DNA of 64,000 nt from Streptomyces sp. R302. GTDB taxonomy: Bacteria; Actinomycetota; Actinomycetes; Streptomycetales; Streptomycetaceae. The notes under the pieces were generated by a model that worked only from the letters and a program-made list of their open reading frames with translations, was not told the DNA's origin and ran no database searches. Both the position numbers and the translations under genes were made by a program. Each line of letters opens with the position of its first letter. Positions within the stretch are counted from its first letter, which is position 1. Positions 58,655 through 64,000 of the stretch are shown in pieces. Location of the stretch: contig NZ_JABBGE010000006.1 of the NCBI RefSeq assembly GCF_012927245.1, positions 330,768-394,767 of the forward strand, in the 5' to 3' direction.

Positions 58655-59126
58655 CGGACCGGTCTCTCCTTAGCGAGGGTGGTGACCGGGCACGGCGGCA
58701 CGCCGGACCGGTCGAAGGGGAGGAAGAGGGTACGGAGGGAGGTGGTCTGGGGGAGGTGGTCATGCCGTCCGTCCAGACCCGGGGAACAGTAACGGCCCGT
58801 CAGCAGGCCGCGCCCGGGTAGCCGAGGGGCATTACCTCGATGCAGTGATCTTGTTCGCGGGCCGGTTTACGACCTGGTCGGTCGAGTTCTCGCCAGGTGC
58901 GGGGAGGGTGGGACGGGAAGCGGGCCGGTGGGGGCGTCGGGGTGCCCCGGCGCCCCGATCGGACGGCATGCGTTCCGGCCACCTCCACTCCATCGGCCCC
59001 CTCTTGACAACCCGCCTCTGCCGTCACACAAGTCAACGACGAGCGTCAACGCGGACTCCGGGGCCCCGGGAAGGAGTTCGTGGGACGATCCCAGGAGTAC
59101 GACCAGGGGCCTGTGGGGGAAGCGTC
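58655..59126. other. gap upstream of the encapsulin operon, no gene seen
   Basis: About 470 bases between the encapsulin start and the ORF at 59127. No reading frame here has convincing codon use. Near the right end TTGACA (59004-59009) resembles a -35 element facing right, but no good -10 lies at the proper distance (best ACAAGT at 59028). The promoter of the encapsulin operon must lie in the left part; I cannot place it. Confidence 0.5.
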
Positions 59127-59378
59127 GTGAGCGCTTCACCGGATCCGTACGCACAGGGGTCACCGGGGACACCGGGGACACAGGGGGCACCGGGGCCGCA
59201 GGGGGCATCGGGTTCGGCTCCGGTACCGGGGACACTGCGGCATCGCCCAACTGCTCGTGCTGCTGCCGTCGTTCCTGGCGCCGCTCGACGCCTACGGGTG
59301 GCTCGTGGGCCTCGTGGTCGCCGGCGCCTGTACACGGCGCTGACCCTGCGGGCACGACGGGCCGGCGCGAGCGGCTGA
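59127..59378 (+). pseudogene. small membrane-protein ORF with two compensating frame changes
   Basis: From GTG 59127 (ribosome site GGGGGAAG) one frame gives SASPDPYAQGSPGTPGTQGA and GPQGASGSAPVPGTLR, a Gly/Pro-rich leader. Between about 59242 and 59327 the natural-looking sequence continues in the +1 frame (IAQLLVLLPSFLAPLDAYG, then WLVGLVVAGA), which has two hydrophobic stretches. It then returns to the first frame (LYTALTLRARRAGASG) up to the TGA at 59378. Joined, it would be a small protein of about 84 residues with a C-terminal membrane hairpin. As written, the continuous frame loses the hydrophobic part. Either two indels fell in the gene or the sequence has errors. Confidence 0.45.
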
Positions 59379-59520
59379 CGCCCCGCCGTCTGGGCGGGTG
59401 CACAGTCCGGGCCCCGCAGGACTGGGCCCGCGCGCACAGACAGCCGGGGCGGAACGATCCACCATGTCCCTGGCCACGGTCGCGAGGACGCGCGACCCCA
59501 CCGGACGACGGAGGAGTTCC

Positions 59521-60426
59521 ATGCCAGGGAGAACGAGCCGCCTGCTGGGCGGTCTGCTGCTGGGCGTGCTGCTGACGCTCGGCACGACACAGGGCGCGAC
59601 GGCGGAGCCCGCCACGACGACGACGGCGACAGCGACGGCAGCGACGGTGACGGCGTCGGGGATCCCGTCGGTCGGCACCGACTGGGACCGGCCCGGCCCC
59701 TACGAGGTGGACGTCGACATCGAGGCGGTGCACACCTTCTACCACCCGCGCGCGATGGGCGCGTCGGGCGAGCGGCACCCGGTGGTGATCTGGGGGAACG
59801 GTACGGGGGCCGTGCCCGGGATCTACAGCTCGCTGCTGCGGCACTGGGCGAGCCACGGCTTCATCGTCGCGGCGGCCAACACGCCCACCTCGAACTTCGC
59901 GATCAGCATGCGGGCCGGCATCGACGTCCTGGAGCGGCGGAACGCCGACCCGGGCAGCCCGTACTTCGGCCGGGTCGACCTGGCGCGCATCGGCTCGGCG
60001 GGGCACTCGCAGGGCGGGGCTGCGGCGCTGAACGCGGCGGTCGACGCGCGCGTGGACACGGCGGTCCCGATCCAGCCGGGGCCGCTGACGGACCCCGACC
60101 TCACGGGCGTACCGGTCTTCTACCTGGCCGGTGAACGCAACCTGACGGTGTGGCCGGCGCTGGTGAAGGCGCTGTACCGCGACTCGGACCACCTGCCGGC
60201 CGTGTACGGGGAGGTGCGGGGCGCCGGACACCTGTCGTCCATCGGCGACGGCGGCGCCTTCCGCGCCCCGACCACGGCGTGGCTGCGGTTCTGGCTGATG
60301 GCCGACGAGAACGCGCGCGGGTACTTCTTCGGCCCGGACTGCGTCCACTGCGGTGACGACGAACTGTGGTCCGGCTGGGACCGCAACGAACGCGCCCGGC
60401 TGATCCCGGGCCCGGGCGGGGCCTGA
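59521..60426 (+). CDS. secreted alpha/beta hydrolase, lipase/cutinase-like
   Basis: A 301-residue protein with a signal peptide (1-29, LLGGLLLGVLLTLGTTQGATA). A Thr/Ala-rich stretch leads to the hydrolase fold. Visible are HPVVIWGNGTGAVPGIY (oxyanion region), HWASHGFIVAAAN, the nucleophile Ser in GSAGHSQGGAAALNA, and the catalytic His in GAGHLSS. This resembles dienelactone-hydrolase/cutinase-type polyester or lipid hydrolases; the substrate is open. ATG 59521 has an ideal GGAGGAG site. Two Cys close to the C-terminus (DCVHCGDDELW) may form a disulfide or bind metal. Confidence 0.85.
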   Translation: MPGRTSRLLGGLLLGVLLTLGTTQGATAEPATTTTATATAATVTASGIPSVGTDWDRPGPYEVDVDIEAVHTFYHPRAMGASGERHPVVIWGNGTGAVPGIYSSLLRHWASHGFIVAAANTPTSNFAISMRAGIDVLERRNADPGSPYFGRVDLARIGSAGHSQGGAAALNAAVDARVDTAVPIQPGPLTDPDLTGVPVFYLAGERNLTVWPALVKALYRDSDHLPAVYGEVRGAGHLSSIGDGGAFRAPTTAWLRFWLMADENARGYFFGPDCVHCGDDELWSGWDRNERARLIPGPGGA

Positions 60427-60445
60427 GCCGCCACCGCCGTCCGCA

Positions 60446-60793
60446 TCAGGACTGGCGGCCCAGGCGGGCGTCCAGCCACTGGAGGACCTCGGGGGTGACC
60501 GGGTCGGTGATGTCGGTGTACTCCTCGTGCTTCTTCAGGAACTTGGCGACGTACGGGCAGACCGGCACGATCCGCATGCCGGAGGCGCGTACGTCGTCCA
60601 GGGCCTCCTTGACGAGGATCGCCGCCAGGCCCTGGCCCGCGTAGGCCTCGTCGACCTCGGTGTGGAAGAAGACGCGGCGGTCGTCGCGGTCCCGGTAGGC
60701 GGTCAGCCCGGCGCGGGCGCCGTCGACGAGGATCTCGTACCGGTGGCGCTCGTCGACGCGGCGGACGACGGGGGCGACGGTCTGCTCGCTCAT
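60446..60793 (-). CDS. GNAT-like N-acetyltransferase, small single-domain type
   Basis: A 115-residue protein of the YjdJ/GtnAT group (PF14542). RYEILVDGARAGLTAYRD is the first strand pair; VDEAYAGQGLAAILVKEALDDVRASG is the acetyl-CoA-binding loop and helix; IVPVCPYVAKFLKKHEEY closes the short fold. The family has about 90-110 residues, so this is full length. Substrate unknown, possibly a protein or small amine. ATG 60793 has a GAAAGG site; longer frames upstream are ignored. Confidence 0.87.
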   Translation of the reverse strand: MSEQTVAPVVRRVDERHRYEILVDGARAGLTAYRDRDDRRVFFHTEVDEAYAGQGLAAILVKEALDDVRASGMRIVPVCPYVAKFLKKHEEYTDITDPVTPEVLQWLDARLGRQS

Positions 60794-60960
60794 GGGCGGC
60801 CTTTCGGAGTCGTGGCGGGTCGGACGCGCCCTCCACCCTACTCTCCGGTATGCGCAGGTGGCGGGCGGCCGCGCGGCCGAAATCGCTGTGCACGCGGGAC
60901 GGGGCGGGCTCGTTGAACCCGGCGAAGCCGCCCCGTACTCCCCCACCCCGGAGGCCCGAC

Positions 60961-61524
60961 ATGCACCCCCTGCCCTCCCCCGCCCCCGCCGCCGCCGCGG
61001 CGGGGTGCCGGGCGATGCTCCCGGTCGACGAGTTCGTCGCGACGCTGCCGAAGGCGACCCTCTTCGGCGCCGTGTACTTCACCGACCTGGACGACCGGCC
61101 CGTGCAGCTCCACGCCGTCTACAGCCCCGGCCACCCCTGGCAGCTGCCGGGCGGCACCGCCGAGGCGGGGGAACGGCCGTGGCGGACGGCCGTGCGGGAG
61201 ACGGAGGAGGAGACGGGGCTCGTGGTGCCCGGCCCGCCCCGGCTCCTCGCCGCCGTCTTCGGGCTGCCGGGGACCGCGTGGCCGCTGGCGACCGCCGGGT
61301 ACGTCTTCGACGGCGGGCGCCTCACCGACCGGCAGATCGCGGGCCTCGTCCTCGACCCGGACGAACACGACGAGGTGCGTGTCCTGCCGCTCCCCGACTG
61401 GCGCCCGCTGATGCCCCCGCGCGACTTCGCCCGCCTCACCGCCTTCGCGGAGGCCCGGCGCACGGGCACGGCCGCGTACATCGGCGCCTGGGACTGGGAC
61501 GAGCCGCCCGCCGGGGAGGAGTAG
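60961..61524 (+). CDS. Nudix hydrolase
   Basis: A 187-residue protein. The Nudix box at about residues 66-88 is complete: G-TAEAG-E-RPWRTAV-RE-TEEE-TG. A short Ala/Pro-rich N-terminus precedes it, and WPLATAGYVFDGG follows. Enzymes with this box split nucleoside diphosphates linked to another group; the substrate here is unknown. ATG 60961 is preferred over the upstream ATG 60850, whose added 37 residues are low-complexity. A terminator follows. Confidence 0.86.
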   Translation: MHPLPSPAPAAAAAGCRAMLPVDEFVATLPKATLFGAVYFTDLDDRPVQLHAVYSPGHPWQLPGGTAEAGERPWRTAVRETEEETGLVVPGPPRLLAAVFGLPGTAWPLATAGYVFDGGRLTDRQIAGLVLDPDEHDEVRVLPLPDWRPLMPPRDFARLTAFAEARRTGTAAYIGAWDWDEPPAGEE

Positions 61525-61531
61525 GACCCGC

Positions 61532-61564
61532 GGCGGGGGTGCGGGTCTGCGCACCACCCCCGCC
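61532..61564. terminator. bidirectional terminator between Nudix and GH9 genes
   Basis: GGCGGGGGTG (61532-61541) pairs exactly with CACCCCCGCC (61555-61564), loop 13 bases, between convergent stops. Confidence 0.8.
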
Positions 61565-61618
61565 GCCTACCGGCGCGCCTTCCGGGCACAGGGGGCGGGG
61601 GCGGGCGGCGGGGGCCGA

Positions 61619-63859
61619 CTAGCCCTGGTCGGCGACGAAGGACGCCATCCAGGTCAGGGCGGAGTTCCAGTTGATGGTGAGTTCGTTGGTGGACCAGGAC
61701 TGGATGTCGTCGATGTAGCAGAACTGGCCGGTGCAGCCCTGGAGTTTGGACTGGGCCAGCGGGTCCTGGATGTCGGAGTTCGGGCCGCCGGAGAGCGAAC
61801 CGGCGGGCGGGTGCGGCAGGTTGGGGTCGAGCTGGTGGGCGTACCAGCGGCTGTGCTGGTTCCGGGCGCTGACCTCGCCGTAGCCGGTGACGTAGGAGAG
61901 GTTCAGGGCGTTGCGGCCGAGGACGTAGTCCATGCTCTGGACCGCGCCGTCGCGGTAGGCGGCGGCGCCGGTGAGGTCGTAGGCGGTGGCGAGGACGACG
62001 GCGTTGTTGAGGATCTGGTGGGTGGAGCCCCAGTCGTACCGCTGGCCCTCGGGGGCGTACGGCATGCCGTAGGGGTGGGCCTTGAGGGTGGCCAGGTAGC
62101 GGTCGGCTCCGGCGCGGACCGAGGCGCGGACCCGGTTGCGGCCGGGGAGGCGGCTGGGGACGGTGGCGAGGTCGAGGCGGGCGGGGACGGCCGTCCTCGC
62201 CCAGTCGAAGCTCACGGGGCCGAAGAGGTCGGCGGTGTGGACGGGCGAGCCGAGGACGTGGTTCTTGAACCGCCGTTCCCCGGTGGTGAGGTAGAGCTCG
62301 GCGGCGGCCCAGTAGAACTCGTCGGAGACGTCGGTGTCGGCGTAGGTGCCGCCGCCGACGCCGTCGCTGTCGGAGGCGAGGACGTCGGGGTGGGCGAGGG
62401 CCGCGGCATAGGCCTTGCGGGCGGCGGTCAGGGCGGTGGCCGCGAACGCGGGGTCGAACTCCTCGTAGACGCGGGCCGCCTGGGCGGCGGTGGCGGCGAG
62501 GTTGAGGGTGGCGGCCGTGGTCGGCGGGTGGAGTTCGCGCTTCTGCGGGTCGTCGGCGGGCAGCAGCGGCAGGCCGGTCCACTGCTCGTCGTGGATCTTG
62601 TGGTGGGCCATGCCGGCGAGCGGTTCGCCGTCGGGGACCTGCATCTTCAGGAGGAAGTCCAGCTCCCAGCGGGCCTCGTCGAGGAGGTCGGGGACGCCGT
62701 TGCCGCTCTCGGGGAGGGCGAGGGTGCCGTCGCCGAGCGCCTCGGAGTCGCCGGTGCGGGCGTGCAGGGCGCGTTCGTAGGTGGAGAGCAGCTGCCAGAC
62801 CGAGATGCCGCCGTTGACGACGTACTTGCCGTGGTCACCCGCGTCGTACCAGCCGCCGGAGACGTCGAGGGTGTAGTCGCAGACGCCGGGCTGGCAGGGC
62901 ACTCGGGTGTCGCCCTGGTTGGGGGCGGTGCCGACGTGGCCGGCCGCGCGGCCGTAACCGGGGCGCAGGTCCTCGCGGATGGGGGTGCCGCTGCGCTGGG
63001 TGTAGTAGAACTTCGCGGCGTCCAGGCGCAGTCGGTCGTACGCGGCGGTGCCGATGTCGAAGGGGTGGCTGGTCTCGCCGTCGACGGTGAGGGTGAAGTC
63101 CGTGCCGCGCGACCGGTGCCGGCCGAAGTCGATGGAGTGGACGTTCTGCCCGGAGGAGGCGTCGACTCCGCGCGGGACGGTCCAGCCGCGCGCGACGGCG
63201 GTGCCGTCCGCGTCGTCGAGGCGCCAGGGGAGCCGGGTGGTCGCCTCGGTGACGAGGGTGGCGTTCTTGGGGCCCCGGGGCAGATAGCCGACCTGGTTGA
63301 CCCGCACGCGGGGGCCGGTGTCGGGCTCGTACTTCTCCGGCGGCACCCCGCCGAGGAGGGAGACGTCGTCGAGGCAGAACCGCCAGGCGTCGGCGGCGCC
63401 GCCGAGCTGGAAGGCGACCTGCCCCTGGGTGGTGTCGACCGGGGAGGTGAAGGTGTACGCGTAGCTGTCGCCGGAGACGCTGAGCTGCGGCACGACCTCG
63501 TAGTAGGCGTCGTACGGGGCGACTTGGAGTCCGACGACGGCGCGGACGGAGTGTCCGGCGGGGGTACCGGTGGCGCGGAAGGCGATGCGGTACGTCTCGC
63601 CCGCGGCGAGCGTGAGGTCGTTCTGGCCGACCCCGGCGTCCCAGCGGTTCACGGTGCCGCCCGGCACGTCGGCGCAGAGCCCGCCGTCGGCCGGGCCGGC
63701 GGTGACGCCGCTCGTCCACCAGGGGGCGGTGCCGTCGTCGAAGGTGCCGTTCACGATCTGCTCCACCTCGTCCGCCCCGGCCGTGCCCGCGGGCACGGCG
63801 CTCAGGCCGGCCGCCAGCAGGGCCGTCAGGGACAGCAGGGCGGTTCTGCGTCGGTTCAA
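61619..63859 (-). CDS. GH9 cellulase with CBM4-like and Ig-like domains, secreted
   Basis: A 746-residue cellulase. Signal peptide 1-29. A CBM4/CBM9-like module (about 30-172; IVNGTFDDGTAPWW, CLDDVSLLGG) and an Ig-like domain (about 183-270; VRVNQVGYLPRGPKNA) precede the GH9 barrel (280-746). Catalytic parts: the Asp pair in GGWYDAGDHGKYVVNGG, the His region in NQHSRWYAHQL, and the acid Glu in SWSTNELTINWNSAL. The CBM4-Ig-GH9 layout is that of processive or endo enzymes such as CbhA/CelK-like cellulases. A perfect CebR box lies 56 bases upstream, so it belongs to the cellulose regulon although 8 kb from the ceb genes. Confidence 0.93.
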   Translation of the reverse strand: MNRRRTALLSLTALLAAGLSAVPAGTAGADEVEQIVNGTFDDGTAPWWTSGVTAGPADGGLCADVPGGTVNRWDAGVGQNDLTLAAGETYRIAFRATGTPAGHSVRAVVGLQVAPYDAYYEVVPQLSVSGDSYAYTFTSPVDTTQGQVAFQLGGAADAWRFCLDDVSLLGGVPPEKYEPDTGPRVRVNQVGYLPRGPKNATLVTEATTRLPWRLDDADGTAVARGWTVPRGVDASSGQNVHSIDFGRHRSRGTDFTLTVDGETSHPFDIGTAAYDRLRLDAAKFYYTQRSGTPIREDLRPGYGRAAGHVGTAPNQGDTRVPCQPGVCDYTLDVSGGWYDAGDHGKYVVNGGISVWQLLSTYERALHARTGDSEALGDGTLALPESGNGVPDLLDEARWELDFLLKMQVPDGEPLAGMAHHKIHDEQWTGLPLLPADDPQKRELHPPTTAATLNLAATAAQAARVYEEFDPAFAATALTAARKAYAAALAHPDVLASDSDGVGGGTYADTDVSDEFYWAAAELYLTTGERRFKNHVLGSPVHTADLFGPVSFDWARTAVPARLDLATVPSRLPGRNRVRASVRAGADRYLATLKAHPYGMPYAPEGQRYDWGSTHQILNNAVVLATAYDLTGAAAYRDGAVQSMDYVLGRNALNLSYVTGYGEVSARNQHSRWYAHQLDPNLPHPPAGSLSGGPNSDIQDPLAQSKLQGCTGQFCYIDDIQSWSTNELTINWNSALTWMASFVADQG

Positions 63860-63914
63860 CGTCCGCTCCTCGTGGGGGGGGGGTTCGGCCCTCCGATGCG
63901 CCGCCGCGTCGGAG

Positions 63915-63928
63915 TGGGAGCGCTCCCA
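63915..63928. promoter_or_regulatory. CebR box (perfect) before the GH9 gene
   Basis: TGGGAGCGCTCCCA, 56 bases upstream of the GH9 start. Between box and start is a run of about ten guanines in CGTGGGGGGGGGG near 63874-63883. Confidence 0.9.
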
Positions 63929-64000
63929 AGCGCGTCGGGGACATCCTTGTGGCCGGAGCGCGGGGCCGTCAACGGTCCGGACGGGACCGGGCGTGGGGGA

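Overview
The window looks like chromosomal DNA of a Streptomyces or a close relative. It is very GC-rich with strong third-position GC bias, uses many GTG starts and GTGA/ATGA stop-start overlaps, and has sugar ABC importers without their own ATPase. It also carries a canonical ceb (cellobiose) locus with CebR boxes and a 2-methylisoborneol locus. I saw no rRNA, tRNA or CRISPR array.

Layout. (1) 1-3.3 kb: a secreted triplicated Cys-repeat protein, a decayed IS5-family element whose inverted repeats enclose a small extra gene, and the remains of a GH31 alpha-xylosidase gene. (2) 3.4-18.4 kb, plus strand: a pectin and sugar-acid block. It encodes a GntR regulator, a DHDPS-type lyase, an IlvD-type sugar-acid dehydratase, two ABC permeases, a Gfo/Idh oxidoreductase, a DUF6807 protein, GH43, a sugar-binding lipoprotein, a CE12-type esterase, PL1 pectate lyase, CE8 pectinesterase and PL9 pectate lyase. 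(3) 18.5-31 kb: a PRC-barrel/DUF2382 stress protein, a PL4 rhamnogalacturonan lyase, a LacI regulator followed by a SigE-family sigma factor and a membrane protein, a divergent GH2 beta-galactosidase, a DUF4328 protein, a two-component system and a divergent ABC exporter. (4) 31-40.5 kb, minus strand: a second rhamnogalacturonan/arabinan block with GH51 arabinofuranosidase, a sugar ABC importer, a YesL-like protein, a PL26/YetA-like exo-lyase and a CE12 esterase. (5) 40.6-53.9 kb: the cellulose block with GH48, GH5 and GH6 cellulases, cebR, cebE-cebF-cebG and bglC. (6) 54-58.7 kb: a glycerophosphodiesterase and the 2-methylisoborneol operon (family 2B encapsulin shell, 2-MIB synthase, GPP methyltransferase). 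(7) 58.7-64 kb: a frame-disrupted membrane ORF, a secreted alpha/beta hydrolase, a GNAT protein, a Nudix hydrolase and a GH9 cellulase with an upstream CebR box.

How it works together: secreted lyases, esterases and glycosidases cut pectin, rhamnogalacturonan and cellulose. Three MalEFG-type importers, probably energised by an ATPase encoded elsewhere, take up the oligosaccharides. Intracellular GH43, GH51, GH2 and GH1 enzymes and the sugar-acid enzymes finish catabolism. CebR boxes (TGGGAGCGCTCCCA) lie before cebE, cebR, the GH48 gene and the GH9 gene, with a weaker copy before the GH5 gene. Other LacI-type palindromes mark the pectin loci. Strong intercistronic hairpins lie between binding-protein and permease genes and between encapsulin shell and cargo genes; they may set expression ratios.

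I did not find a system I can call wholly new. The best leads are the passenger-carrying IS element, the 14-bp-periodic GGATCC repeat tract near 40.6 kb, the LacI-sigma-membrane protein module and the hairpin between the encapsulin and cargo genes.
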